Shown one piece after another: positions 34,606-43,911 of a stretch of 46,013 nucleotides of DNA. A program made the translations under genes and the position numbers. The stretch is taken from contig JAVHLL010000005.1 of NCBI GenBank assembly GCA_031082155.1, positions 1 through 46,013 of the forward strand, written 5' to 3'. This DNA is from Thermodesulfovibrionales bacterium. GTDB taxonomy: Bacteria; Nitrospirota; Thermodesulfovibrionia; Thermodesulfovibrionales; SM23-35. How positions within the stretch are numbered: position 1 is the stretch's first letter; the number at the start of each line of letters is the position of its first letter. The notes beneath the pieces are model-generated. The model was not told the DNA's origin and ran no database searches. It saw only the letters and a list, made by a program, of their open reading frames with translations.

Positions 34606-35898
34606 CTAAAAACCGATAATCCCCCTCAGTTTTCTGATAGTGTCAGTATCAACAGGTTCCTGACCGCTTGCAGGTTCCTGTTGTTTGGGCAGTGTATCGC
34701 GGTATTCCTCAGGCTGGCTATCCCTGGAACGGGGGTATTTCATCCCCTCCATCTGTCCGAGGAAGAGCATTCCTGTTGATTTCAACCTGACTTTTGCAGT
34801 CCAGATGGGGTTCCATGGCTCATCCGGATTCTTTGGTTTTGGGGGGAAAACGACATTCATTTCGTCTCCATAGGCGATGAACTGGAGCATGCTTCCCTCT
34901 GTATCTTTGAATATCCCCCTGGGGATAGTGCAGGTTGTAATTGAAGGAGGCATGACGACCTTTTCCCTGATGAATTTCTGTACGTCCCCTGGTGTAAGGA
35001 AATCCATGAGACTGAATGCAGTATCCGGAATTTCACTCGATGACCAAAAAATCATCTCTCCATTCTGCTGGTTGTAACCGGTTGCGAGTGCAAAATAGCC
35101 AATAGCTGTAGGGATACCCTGCCACTGGAACCGGATGCTGTCCCCAGGCCCTCCCTGCACAGAGGTAAAGTTAACAGGCTCCATGAAATCGTGTTTCTCT
35201 CCTATGGAAAAGCGAATCTCCGGTGCATAATTGCCGTGAACAAAGTGGCCTCCCTGCAATGAACTGTCCTGGGGAACCTGGATGGCGCTCTTCCTGTTGG
35301 GCCAATCGGCATAAATCCATCCCGACCTCGGTGAAGGCGGGTATTGAGGCGAAGGACTCGTACCAGAAAATGCCTTGCCAAAATCTTCAGGAGACATTTT
35401 TTCTGTGTCAATAATCTTTGGTTGACCGCTCCGGACAGTTTCGCTGCATCCCCAATAGATAAGCATGCGGAATTTCGGCTTTTCGAACTTGTGCTCAGAC
35501 GGCATCCCTTCTTCCGGTCGCGCGGTCACCTTTTCCAGTTCCGGAATCATAAGCGGCAGGGTTTTCCCCATCTTCTGCTCCGGTGGTATATCATGAGTTT
35601 CCTGAGGGTCGGCAGGGAGTTTCCAGGGGGAAGTCAACTGAAGTTTCAGTTCACGTCGTGGTCCGAACCCCTGACCTCCCATGCCGCCAAGCATCCTTCC
35701 CATCCCTGACATGGCTTCTGACATACCGGGGATGGTCTGATTCATTGTAGAAACACTCATCCAGTACTTTGTGACAGGCACTTTTTTGCCTTCTTCAGCC
35801 TGTTCGGCAGCAGAGACCGGATAGGTGTAAAGGATGAATAACGCAACGATGATTATGAAGATTCTTCTGCTGCTTCCCTCAGCCATTCCCTGTTTCAT
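34606..35898 (-). CDS. Exported protein of unknown function
   Basis: A 430-residue protein. From the ATG at 35898, preceded by GGAGGTG, there is a signal peptide (RRIFIIIVALFILYTYPVSAA). Downstream is a Met/Gly-rich patch (about 55-80: MSEAMSGMGRMLGGMGGQGFGP). Then follow proline-rich segments and IYWGCSETVRSGQP, where the only pair of non-terminal Cys lies far apart. The rest is beta-rich, with repeated Trp (GWIYADWPNRKSA, IRFQWQGIPTAIGYF). I do not recognise the family. It is probably periplasmic or on the outer membrane. It sits alone between the MsrAB gene and a divergent kinase gene. Confidence 0.75.
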   Translation of the reverse strand: MKQGMAEGSSRRIFIIIVALFILYTYPVSAAEQAEEGKKVPVTKYWMSVSTMNQTIPGMSEAMSGMGRMLGGMGGQGFGPRRELKLQLTSPWKLPADPQETHDIPPEQKMGKTLPLMIPELEKVTARPEEGMPSEHKFEKPKFRMLIYWGCSETVRSGQPKIIDTEKMSPEDFGKAFSGTSPSPQYPPSPRSGWIYADWPNRKSAIQVPQDSSLQGGHFVHGNYAPEIRFSIGEKHDFMEPVNFTSVQGGPGDSIRFQWQGIPTAIGYFALATGYNQQNGEMIFWSSSEIPDTAFSLMDFLTPGDVQKFIREKVVMPPSITTCTIPRGIFKDTEGSMLQFIAYGDEMNVVFPPKPKNPDEPWNPIWTAKVRLKSTGMLFLGQMEGMKYPRSRDSQPEEYRDTLPKQQEPASGQEPVDTDTIRKLRGIIGF

Positions 35899-36086
35899 AC
35901 TCACACCTCCAAGAACAAAATTGTTATTCCCGTTCGCCCTCATGCCGGAATTTATTTTTAGACTTGTTCTTCATGGAAATTATGAAGAAAATCCGGATTG
36001 GTTAGACAATCGTATAGAATTAATCTACAATTAGAATATAAACTTATCAACCTTTTTTTATTGAAAGGGTACTATAGTATTTGGAA

Positions 36087-37943
36087 ATGAAGAAACAGAC
36101 TCTGGAGAAGATTACGAAAGAAGAAACGAAACGCATCCCTGAATGCTGGGAATTTTTCCAGTGCACTGAGAGTGAATGTCCTGCGTACCGGTCTGAGGAC
36201 TTGCGCTGCTGGCTGTTTCCGGGAACCCACTGCAGGAATGACATTCAGGGGAAGTTTATCGAGAAGCTTGAGATGTGCCTCGATTGCGAAGTGTTTCAGG
36301 CAAACCAGGATGTTCCTGCAATGAAAACCACGCTCAATGTTATCAACCAGCAATTAAAAGAATACAGCAGGATCATCAGCGAGAGGGACGAGGAACTTGA
36401 AAGTATGAGCATGGAGTTGGCTATCAGCCTCTCCGAAGTCTTTGAAGCCCTCAAAAAGATTTCATCCGGTGATCCGACGGTCAGAGTTCCTGAAAAATCG
36501 AAGATCGAGCTTATCCATAAATTAAAACATATTGTGAATCTGACCGCTGAGGAAATCGGTGAAATCGTCGATCAGTCGCATGAATTCGCGATAGTGCTCG
36601 CAGAGCATTTCGATGTCCTGCACAGAGTCTCCACAGGTGACCTGCAGGCCAGGGTAGAGGGGAAGTCCCAAGTAGAGCTTCTGGAATCGCTGAAGAATGT
36701 CACCAACGAGACGATCGAAAGCATATCCAACGAAATTAGCAAAAGAAAAAAGGCTGATAAATCCCTCAGGAAGGCACATGATGAACTGGAGCACCGGGTC
36801 GAACAGCGTACCGCAGAGTTAAGGCGCTTAAATGAAAAACTGGCTGAAGAAATTGCCGAACGCAAGAAGATTGAGGAGGCGTTACGACAGAGTGAAAAGC
36901 ATTACCGTTCATTAATAGAGACGATGAATGAAGGCTTGTCTGTTGTTGACAAACAGAGTGTTATCACCTTTGTGAATGAGCAATTCTGCACTATGACAGG
37001 ATACACGCAGAAAGAACTTGTCGGGAACGGATTATCGATATTGCTGGACAAAGAAAACCAGAAGATTTTAACGAAACAGTGGGCCTCCCGAATAAAAGGA
37101 GACGACACTTCGTATGAAATTACACTAACCCGGAAAGACAAGACAAGAATGCATACTATTGTTTCTCCCAGTCCGGTCTATGATGAAGGAGGTGTCTTCA
37201 GCGGTGCCATCGGTATCTTTACCGATATTACTGACCGCAAACAGGCAGAGGAAAAACTCCTTTCCTACCAGCAACAACTCCGCTCCCTCGCATCAGAATT
37301 GTCCCTGGTCGAGGAACGACAGCGGAGGTGTATCGCAACAGAACTGAACGATTATATCGGCCAGACGTTGTCTTACTGCAAAGATAAGCTGGATGTGCTG
37401 AGACAATCGGCTTTCACCAATAATCCCAAGGAATCCACGGACGAGATCATCGACCTTATCGAGCAGACTATTGAGTATACGAAATCCCTGACCTTTCAAC
37501 TCGGGACGCCTCTGCTCTATCAGGAAGGGCTGGAGTCTGCACTGAAATGGCTGGGATATCAGTTTCAGAAACAACTCGGCCTGGTGTTCCATTTTGAAGA
37601 TGATCAGAAACCTAAGCCTTTGAATGACGAAACTACCATCCTTCTCTATCAGGCAGCCCGTGAGTTGATGATCAATGCCTCCCGGCACGCAAAGGCACGG
37701 AATATTTATCTCTCCCTGCAGAGAGATTACAAAAAAGTGCGGATCGAAGTAAAAGATGACGGTATCGGGTTTGACGTTTCTCATATCGATCCTCATTCAA
37801 CCAGGACCAGCGGGTTTGGGCTTTTTACTATTAATGAACGGTTAAAATATCTTGGCGGACAATTCAGGGTCGAGTCAAAGCCTGGCCACGGAACCCGTGC
37901 AGTCCTGATCGCTCCTATTAAGTCTCTGAAGAAAACGTTATGA
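36087..37943 (+). CDS. Soluble HisKA_3-type sensor kinase with Cys-rich N-terminus, degenerate His site
   Basis: A 618-residue protein without membrane helices. A Cys-rich N-terminus (C20, C26, C31, C41, C49, C64, C67, in the order CWEF...C...CP...CW...GTxC...CLDC) may bind metal or a cluster. Two HAMP-like units follow (about 111-160, 167-216: ISSGDPTVRV, VSTGDLQARV), then a coiled coil (217-268) and a PAS domain (270-383). A HisKA_3/NarL-type dimerisation segment and an ATPase domain (N-box ARELMINASRHAKA, DDGIGFD, GFGLFTINER, GHGT) end the protein. The phospho-acceptor motif, normally ELHD, reads ELND (Asn421, codon AAC). It may be an inactive or non-canonical kinase. Confidence 0.88.
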   Translation: MKKQTLEKITKEETKRIPECWEFFQCTESECPAYRSEDLRCWLFPGTHCRNDIQGKFIEKLEMCLDCEVFQANQDVPAMKTTLNVINQQLKEYSRIISERDEELESMSMELAISLSEVFEALKKISSGDPTVRVPEKSKIELIHKLKHIVNLTAEEIGEIVDQSHEFAIVLAEHFDVLHRVSTGDLQARVEGKSQVELLESLKNVTNETIESISNEISKRKKADKSLRKAHDELEHRVEQRTAELRRLNEKLAEEIAERKKIEEALRQSEKHYRSLIETMNEGLSVVDKQSVITFVNEQFCTMTGYTQKELVGNGLSILLDKENQKILTKQWASRIKGDDTSYEITLTRKDKTRMHTIVSPSPVYDEGGVFSGAIGIFTDITDRKQAEEKLLSYQQQLRSLASELSLVEERQRRCIATELNDYIGQTLSYCKDKLDVLRQSAFTNNPKESTDEIIDLIEQTIEYTKSLTFQLGTPLLYQEGLESALKWLGYQFQKQLGLVFHFEDDQKPKPLNDETTILLYQAARELMINASRHAKARNIYLSLQRDYKKVRIEVKDDGIGFDVSHIDPHSTRTSGFGLFTINERLKYLGGQFRVESKPGHGTRAVLIAPIKSLKKTL

Positions 37944-38117
37944 AGTTCAGAGGGAAGAAAGCCTGGCCAGTGAGTTTTTCACACATTGCATTGACTAAGG
38001 ATCACAAATCTTTTAAACTTTAATGCTGTACTTTTCCTTCCCTGCGCAGTGATGGTGAGAACTCCCAGTATTGGTGCAGAGTGAAAAGATCCACTTTTTC
38101 TTGAAAGGTAAGAAATT

Positions 38118-39608
38118 ATGTTTACTGAGAATACTGAGAATAATCCCCATTATACCGGGAGAAAAGAGTTAACAGGAGAGCAGGAAGAAGACTTCGCCAC
38201 CATGCTTGATAAGAGCAGTATGGGCCGAAGACTAACTCCCGGGCAGAAAGTAAGGGCAAAGATCGTGAGCATATCCGGGGACCTGGTCTATATTGATCTC
38301 GGAGGAAAGAGTGAAGGAATCGTAGACCTGACCGAACTCATTGATGAGGGGGGCGCCTTCCGTGTCCGTGAGGGCGATGAAATAGAGGCATTTTTTGTGA
38401 CCGTTCAGGACGGTCTCATGAAACTGACAACCCTTATAGGCGGATACTCGGCTGTGACATTGAACTCTATCAGGGACGCCCATGAAGCGGGGATTCCGGT
38501 AAACGGAGAAGTAAAACGGGAGCTCAAAGGGGGATTTGAGATATCAGTGAGCGGGGTGAGATGTTTCTGTCCCTTTTCCCATATTGCCATGAGAAGGGCA
38601 AATGAAGAAGAGGGATTTTTGGGACGTACCTTTCCCTTCATGATACTGGAGTATAGAGAAGAGGGGAAAAAAATAGTCCTCTCCAGAAGAGTGCTCCTTG
38701 AACAGGAAAAAGAGGAAAGGATAAAGAAGCTTAAAGAGAGTCTCGCAGTGGGTATGGATGTTACCGCCGAAGTGAAGTCAATACAGAAATTTGGAGTATT
38801 TGTTGACCTGGGAGGTATTGATGGCCTGATCCCTGCAAGCGAACTCTCATGGGACAGGAGTGAAACCCCCGGGGACATACTTTCCATTACGCAGACCATA
38901 CCAGCAAGAATTATCTCTTTGGACTGGGGGAAAAATCGTATTACACTGAGTACGAAAGCGATTCAGCCTGATCCTTGGTCATCAGCTGCGGAAAAATATC
39001 CTGCAGACAGCAGGGTGAGCGGAACTATTGTCCGTCTTGCCCCGTTTGGAGCTTTTGTCCGTCTTGAACCTGGTATTGAGGGTCTGGTTCACATTTCCAA
39101 TCTTGGAGCAGGCAGGAGGATTCACCACCCCAAAGAAGTTGTCGGGGAAGGGCAATGGGTAGAGGTATATGTTCTCTCAGTGGACCAGCAGAACAGAAAG
39201 ATATCTCTCTCCATGCAGCCAAAGGTTGAGCCTGTAAAGGTCTTGCTTCCCGCTGTAGGAGATCTCCTCGACGGCATCGTTGAAAAGGTCATGCCCTACG
39301 GGATTTTTCTGAAGATGAACAACGGCCTTACAGGACTGGTTCCAAACCAGGAGATGGGGACACCATCCGGTACAGATCACCGAAGCATGTTTGTGCCAGG
39401 CACTGAGCTGCAGGTTCTCGTGATCGAAGTGGATACCGCCGAAAATAAAGTTCGCCTCAGCCGCAAGGCTGTTCTTGAAAAGACGGTACAGGACGAATAC
39501 GACCAGTACAGAGAAACCCTGAAAAACTCCAACGGATCTTCGGGGAGCTTCGGCAGTCTCGGGGAGATACTCAAAGCTAAACTGGAAGAGAATAAAACCC
39601 AGGAGTAA
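38118..39608 (+). CDS. S1-domain RNA-binding protein (ribosomal protein S1-like)
   Basis: A 496-residue protein of five S1-type OB folds, beginning about residues 38, 121, 205, 292 and 377. The best-conserved units read GMDVTAEVKSIQKFGVFVDLGGIDGLIPASELSW, SGTIVRLAPFGAFVRLEPGIEGLVHISNL and DGIVEKVMPYGIFLKMNNGLTGLVPNQEM. The N-terminal repeats are more divergent. Domain number and size are close to the S1 protein of low-GC and deep-branching bacteria, but a second S1-like paralogue is common, so the exact role is open. An AAAGGTAA site precedes the ATG. It is monocistronic. Confidence 0.85.
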   Translation: MFTENTENNPHYTGRKELTGEQEEDFATMLDKSSMGRRLTPGQKVRAKIVSISGDLVYIDLGGKSEGIVDLTELIDEGGAFRVREGDEIEAFFVTVQDGLMKLTTLIGGYSAVTLNSIRDAHEAGIPVNGEVKRELKGGFEISVSGVRCFCPFSHIAMRRANEEEGFLGRTFPFMILEYREEGKKIVLSRRVLLEQEKEERIKKLKESLAVGMDVTAEVKSIQKFGVFVDLGGIDGLIPASELSWDRSETPGDILSITQTIPARIISLDWGKNRITLSTKAIQPDPWSSAAEKYPADSRVSGTIVRLAPFGAFVRLEPGIEGLVHISNLGAGRRIHHPKEVVGEGQWVEVYVLSVDQQNRKISLSMQPKVEPVKVLLPAVGDLLDGIVEKVMPYGIFLKMNNGLTGLVPNQEMGTPSGTDHRSMFVPGTELQVLVIEVDTAENKVRLSRKAVLEKTVQDEYDQYRETLKNSNGSSGSFGSLGEILKAKLEENKTQE

Positions 39609-39716
39609 CCGTCTCAGCAGATTTCATCGCGAAAAGGTTTTTTCACGAAGAAATATCCTAACTCTCCAGTAACTCCGTATCCTCATGCGGAAGCCTAACT
39701 TAACATTATTTTCTCG

Positions 39717-41984
39717 TCAACCGCACTTGGTAAACCCGCAGTTGCGGCAGACGAGGCAGCCGCTTTCCCGTTCGATGGCGCCGCCGCATTCGGGACAGGC
39801 GCCCATGAGCATGACCACCTTTTGACTGTCGCCGTTGCCGCCATTCCCTTTCGTGTTATATTTTTCGAGCGCCTTTGCGATCGCATCTGAACAGGACAGG
39901 ATTCTTCCCCCCTCGTACCATGTCGGAGAGTGGCAGGAAATCCCCTTGAGCTGATTGATCACTTCGTCAGGCTCGATGTTCGACCGGAAAGCAAGGGAGA
40001 CGAGCCTCCCGATGGCCTCGGACTGGCTTGCCGCACATCCGCCTGCCTTTCCCATTGAGGTGAAGAGTTCGAACAAATGGCCTTCTTCGTCTGCGTTAAT
40101 TGTGACATAGAGGTGCCCGCAACCTGTTTTCAGGAGTCTGGTGGCGCCTTTGATCACATCAGGCCTCTTCCTCGGAACGATCTTCTGCCAGGATTCTATG
40201 GCATGCTTGTCTTTCTTTCTCCCTCTGGTAAGCACCTGCTCTTCCCGTGAACCGTCCCGGTAAACCGTGACGCCTTTGCAGCCGAGTTTATATGCAAGGC
40301 GATAGACTTCCTCGACGTCTTTGGAAGTCGCCCGGTGTGGGAAGTTCACTGTCTTGGAAACGGCATTGTCCACGAATTTCTGGAAGGCAGCCTGCATGCC
40401 GATATGTTCTTCGGGCGTAATATCATGGGCAGTGACAAAAACCGATTTCACCTCATTGGGTATCTCGTCGAAATCACGCACCGAACCTTTGTCCGCGATC
40501 TTCTCCATGAGTTCCCTGCTCCAGAAACCATGCTCCTTTGCAACCTTTTCAAAGTAAGGGTTGATCTCAATGAGCTTCGTGCCTTCCATCACGGTCCGCA
40601 CGAAACTGACGGCAAACAACGGTTCGATACCCGAGGAACAGCCGGCGATGATGGAAAGCGTTCCTGTTGGCGCTATGGTTGTCACCGTTGCATTCCTGAG
40701 CTTTCTCTTGCTGTCATAGATGCTCCCCTCGTAATTTTGGAAGACACCGCGTTCTTCAGCTAAAGCAGTAGATGCATTTTTGCCCTCGCGCTGAATGAAT
40801 TCCATCACTTCCTCTGCAAGCTGAACCGCTTTTTCAGAGTTATAGGGGACACCCATCTCGATCAGCATGTCCGCCCATCCCATGACCCCGAGCCCTATTT
40901 TTCTGTTTGCCCTGGTCATTTCCTTGATCTTCGGCAGAGGGTATTTGTTGACTTCTATCACGTTATCGAGGAAGTGGACTGCTTTCCAGGTAGTGTCTTT
41001 TAATTTATCCCAGTCGACTTCATAGACTTCGGCATTCGCGCCCGGAGCGGATGGCTGTTCGGATTTGCTCCTGAATGTCTTTTTCACCATTCTCGCAAGA
41101 TTGATCGAGCCGAGGTTGCAGGACTCGTAGGGCAGCAGGGGCTGCTCTCCGCAGGGATTGGTCGATTCAATATTGCCGATACGCGGTGTCGGGTTTGAAG
41201 CGTTTACCCTGTCGATAAAGACGATGCCAGGTTCGCCGTTCTTCCATGCGTGCTCAACGATCAGGCTGAAGACGTCCCTTGCCTTAAGCGTATTGGTAAC
41301 CTTTTTCGTGCGGGGGTTCATGAGATCGTACGTCTTGTCTTCCTCGACCGCCTGCATAAACTGGTCGGTGATCGCCACCGATATGTTGAAGTTATTGAAC
41401 TTCTTGTTGTCGTCTTTGCAGGTGATGAAAGTCAGGATGTCGGGGTGATCGACGCGCAGGATGCCCATGTTTGCACCCCTCCTGGTGCCGCCTTGTTTGA
41501 CGGCTTCGGTGGCTGTATCAAAAACAGTCATAAATGATACCGGGCCCGAGGATATACCTTTGGTTGAACCGACGATGTCTCCGTTCGGTCTCAGCCGCGA
41601 GAAGCTGAACCCTGTTCCTCCGCCTGATTTATGGATTATCGCAGTATTTTTCACTGCATCGAAGATAGATTCCATCGAGTCGTCAACCGGAAGAACGAAA
41701 CAGGCGCTCAGCTGCCCGAGTCTTCTCCCTGCGTTCATCAGGGTAGGGCTGTTCGGAAGAAAATTGAGAGCGGTGAGCATTGTATAGAATTCGCTCTCGA
41801 CGAAGCCCACTTCTTCGAATGATTTTCCGTACTGCAGGTCGGCGGCGGCTACGCTTTTCGCGACACGCTTGAAGAGGTCTTCAGGGGTCTCGACGACCTT
41901 TCCCTCTTCGTCCTTTTTCAGGTATCTTTTTTCGAGAACTTTTAATGCGTTCGGTGAAAGATGCAGCCCTTTCAATGCGTCCAT
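39717..41984 (-). CDS. nrdJ: Adenosylcobalamin-dependent (class II) ribonucleotide reductase
   Basis: An enzyme of about 755 residues reducing ribonucleotides to deoxyribonucleotides without oxygen, using coenzyme B12. The 10-stranded barrel has ACFVLPVDDSMESIFD, SGGGTGFSFSRLRP, GGTRRGANMGIL, NPCGEQPLLPYESCNLGSINLARM and the finger-loop region APTGTLSIIAG. Residues near the end (MGACPECGGAIERESGCLVCRNCGFTKCG) form a C-terminal zinc ribbon. The ATG at 41984 has a GGGGGAG site and is preferred over an ATG nine codons earlier that lacks one. No NrdA/NrdD or thioredoxin partner is visible in the window. Confidence 0.96.
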   Translation of the reverse strand: MDALKGLHLSPNALKVLEKRYLKKDEEGKVVETPEDLFKRVAKSVAAADLQYGKSFEEVGFVESEFYTMLTALNFLPNSPTLMNAGRRLGQLSACFVLPVDDSMESIFDAVKNTAIIHKSGGGTGFSFSRLRPNGDIVGSTKGISSGPVSFMTVFDTATEAVKQGGTRRGANMGILRVDHPDILTFITCKDDNKKFNNFNISVAITDQFMQAVEEDKTYDLMNPRTKKVTNTLKARDVFSLIVEHAWKNGEPGIVFIDRVNASNPTPRIGNIESTNPCGEQPLLPYESCNLGSINLARMVKKTFRSKSEQPSAPGANAEVYEVDWDKLKDTTWKAVHFLDNVIEVNKYPLPKIKEMTRANRKIGLGVMGWADMLIEMGVPYNSEKAVQLAEEVMEFIQREGKNASTALAEERGVFQNYEGSIYDSKRKLRNATVTTIAPTGTLSIIAGCSSGIEPLFAVSFVRTVMEGTKLIEINPYFEKVAKEHGFWSRELMEKIADKGSVRDFDEIPNEVKSVFVTAHDITPEEHIGMQAAFQKFVDNAVSKTVNFPHRATSKDVEEVYRLAYKLGCKGVTVYRDGSREEQVLTRGRKKDKHAIESWQKIVPRKRPDVIKGATRLLKTGCGHLYVTINADEEGHLFELFTSMGKAGGCAASQSEAIGRLVSLAFRSNIEPDEVINQLKGISCHSPTWYEGGRILSCSDAIAKALEKYNTKGNGGNGDSQKVVMLMGACPECGGAIERESGCLVCRNCGFTKCG

Positions 41985-42019
41985 AACTCCCCCTTGTACT
42001 GTTTTGAGCATTCAGGTGC

Positions 42020-42178
42020 TCAGTGAATTTTTTCCTCTGCTCCGGAGACCGGTATTCCATGGATATGCCTTCTCATCTCTTCGATTACATTGTCACCCTC
42101 CAGGGGGCAATACGTTGTACAGAGACGAGGGCATGAAAGGAATTCAAACCAATTTTTAAACCCCTTGCATGGTTCCAT
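42020..42178 (-). CDS. Small Cys-rich protein (tentative)
   Basis: A frame of 52 codons just upstream of nrdJ, starting at an ATG preceded by AAAAGGGA. It encodes MEPCKGFKNWFEFLSCPRL then CTTYCPLEG, with C4, C16, C20 and C24 spaced as a possible metal site. The rest (NVIEEMRRHIHGIPVSG) is a helix and a tail. A longer form from 42253 has no ribosome-binding site. I recognise no family, and it may be spurious. The position, directly before nrdJ on the same strand, argues for coexpression. Confidence 0.4.
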   Translation of the reverse strand: MEPCKGFKNWFEFLSCPRLCTTYCPLEGDNVIEEMRRHIHGIPVSGAEEKIH

Positions 42179-42352
42179 CAAAAAATTCCCTTTTGCATAG
42201 GCGCCATTATCAATAGATTGTGTTTTATAATAATATCCTGAACATTTAACCACAATATATTGTGTATGTCAAGAAGAAAAGCGGAAAAGTTTTAACCTAT
42301 TGATTTAATTGGTTTATTGTGGTGAAATCTGTGTTGAGAACTGGTGGAGAAT

Positions 42353-43780
42353 TTACCTGATGATTTCGGCGGTAAAACGATAAAGTTCTGCATCCTGCCA
42401 GGCGCCTTTAGGAAGGCCGGCCTTGACGCAGAGCTGGTCAAGGAAAGTCTCCCTGTCCCATCCATATTCCGTGGCAACCTGAGGGAGTAACAGGCCTCTC
42501 TGGATACCTTTTCGAATGAAAAGGCCGTGTCTGCCAACCTGAATGTCTTTTACGTCTCGTAACGGGCTCAAGGGGGAAAGGATCGATATCTCGACCTCGA
42601 TATCCTTTATCTCTTCTTGTGTCAATGGAGGAAATCTGGGATCGCTTGAAGATGCGGCGATGGCATTCTTTATAACCGACTCATAAAGGGGCATAACCGC
42701 CTGAATGTTCCCTATGCAGCCCCTGAGTGACCCGTTCTTCTTGATAGTCACAAATACGGCGCCGTCTGCCCTGAGCTTGGGATTCGATATCTCTTTGTCC
42801 GGTGTTTTTCCGTTTGTTACGTGCTCAGCAATAGCGTTCTTTGCGAGAGAGAGGAGTTCCTTTTTTTCAACTTCTGTGTAGGGGCTTCTGAACAGACCGA
42901 GAGAGGCATACCCCACCACTTTATCCTTTTCGCCCGTTACATCGCCTGAATTTGCATAACGGAATAGCACTCCTTGTGTTGCTCCCAGTCTCTTCGCAGC
43001 TTCCATTGTAATGATGACAGCGAACGCGCCGCACATTTCCGCCTCTCCGTTCTGAAGGAGTTGGCCGGCCTGAATGGTTGAAAGTCTCTCGACTGCTGAT
43101 ATGATTTTGCTGTCCATCCCGATTGCCTTGTGGTAGTCGTGATAATGAGAAAGGTCTGTGCTGGCTACAATCAGGGTTTTTTCATCAAATGTGTCCGATA
43201 TTCTTGATATGAGATGATCGAATGTCTTTTGTGTGGGAGTGCCGATAAGGATGGGGATTATCATGAAGTCCTTCAGAACGGTCTGGAGAAACGGCAGCTG
43301 GACCTCGATTGAGTGTTCTCTCTCAAACGCTTCGGGAAGATACTTTACCTCTGCAGTTTCGTTCAGGAAAGACTGCGCGAGCGGTTCGTTGATCCTGACT
43401 TCACCAAACGGGGACTTGAACCTCCCTTTTGTATATACGGAAGCACCCTTGAAGGCTGAACGATGGCTGACGCCTATTAAAATTACATTCTTTACCTCAT
43501 GGCCCTGAATCTGCCTGTATCCATAGGCAGCAACCTGGCCTGAATACACATATCCTGCGTGGGGCGAGATCAGAGCGATTATTTTCCCTTCACCCTTACC
43601 CTGCGGCGAGTTCCCGATGAACCCGTTTACCATTTCCCCGAGGGCTTTCTTGTCGGAAGGGTAGAATTGTCCGGCGACTGAGGGTTCTTTGACCTGCTCC
43701 GCGCAACCGGTGGTAAGGGGGGTCACAATAAGAGTGACAAGCAGGAATACAAATATTCTTGTCGTCTTCAGTGTGCTCAA
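42353..43780 (-). CDS. AmmeMemoRadiSam system fusion: MEMO1-like (B) and AMMECR1-like (A), lipoprotein
   Basis: A 475-residue protein beginning at a TTG that overlaps the stop of the upstream 44-codon gene. A hydrophobic leader ends in LTTGC (Cys26), a lipobox. Residues about 33-300 are MEMO1-like, with H74 (SPHAGYVYSG), H106 (GVSHRSAF), H212 (TDLSHYHDY) and C250 (MCGAFAV). These match the four metal/catalytic positions of human MEMO1. Residues about 305-475 are AMMECR1-like, with LRGCIGN (352-358) and LLPQVATEYGWDRETFLDQLC. The third component, AmrS, is encoded upstream. The process is unknown in bacteria; the lipobox would place this fusion in the envelope. Confidence 0.93.
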   Translation of the reverse strand: MSTLKTTRIFVFLLVTLIVTPLTTGCAEQVKEPSVAGQFYPSDKKALGEMVNGFIGNSPQGKGEGKIIALISPHAGYVYSGQVAAYGYRQIQGHEVKNVILIGVSHRSAFKGASVYTKGRFKSPFGEVRINEPLAQSFLNETAEVKYLPEAFEREHSIEVQLPFLQTVLKDFMIIPILIGTPTQKTFDHLISRISDTFDEKTLIVASTDLSHYHDYHKAIGMDSKIISAVERLSTIQAGQLLQNGEAEMCGAFAVIITMEAAKRLGATQGVLFRYANSGDVTGEKDKVVGYASLGLFRSPYTEVEKKELLSLAKNAIAEHVTNGKTPDKEISNPKLRADGAVFVTIKKNGSLRGCIGNIQAVMPLYESVIKNAIAASSSDPRFPPLTQEEIKDIEVEISILSPLSPLRDVKDIQVGRHGLFIRKGIQRGLLLPQVATEYGWDRETFLDQLCVKAGLPKGAWQDAELYRFTAEIIR

Positions 43781-43911
43781 TCCAGTCTTCTCCAGAACAT
43801 AGCCTCTTTGAGTTTCCTTTCTTTCTTCACCTCAGCCTTGACCTTCCTGCTGAAAAGGCTGAAGAAAGTTCCCAGACAGAAAAATTTTAAAAAAATTCTT
43901 CGTGTCATCAT
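43777..43911 (-). CDS. 44-residue twin-arginine-like leader peptide
   Basis: This short gene starts at ATG 43911 (or 43908), six bases after GGAGG. The product opens MMTRRIFLKFFCLGTFFSLF, a twin-arginine-type n-region and hydrophobic core. It continues FSRKVKAEVKKERKLKEAMFWRRLD before a stop that overlaps the TTG of the MEMO1-AMMECR1 gene. The EAMFWRRL end resembles the first residues of AmrS enzymes, which often carry twin-arginine leaders. It may be a detached or decayed AmrS N-terminus, or a genuine small membrane peptide. A consensus motif would have TRRxFLK, as here. Confidence 0.6.
   Translation of the reverse strand: MMTRRIFLKFFCLGTFFSLFSRKVKAEVKKERKLKEAMFWRRLD

Noticed and set aside
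39628-39647. Terminator between the S1 gene and nrdJ
   Set aside because: The stem is short and A/T-only with one mismatch; too weak to claim.
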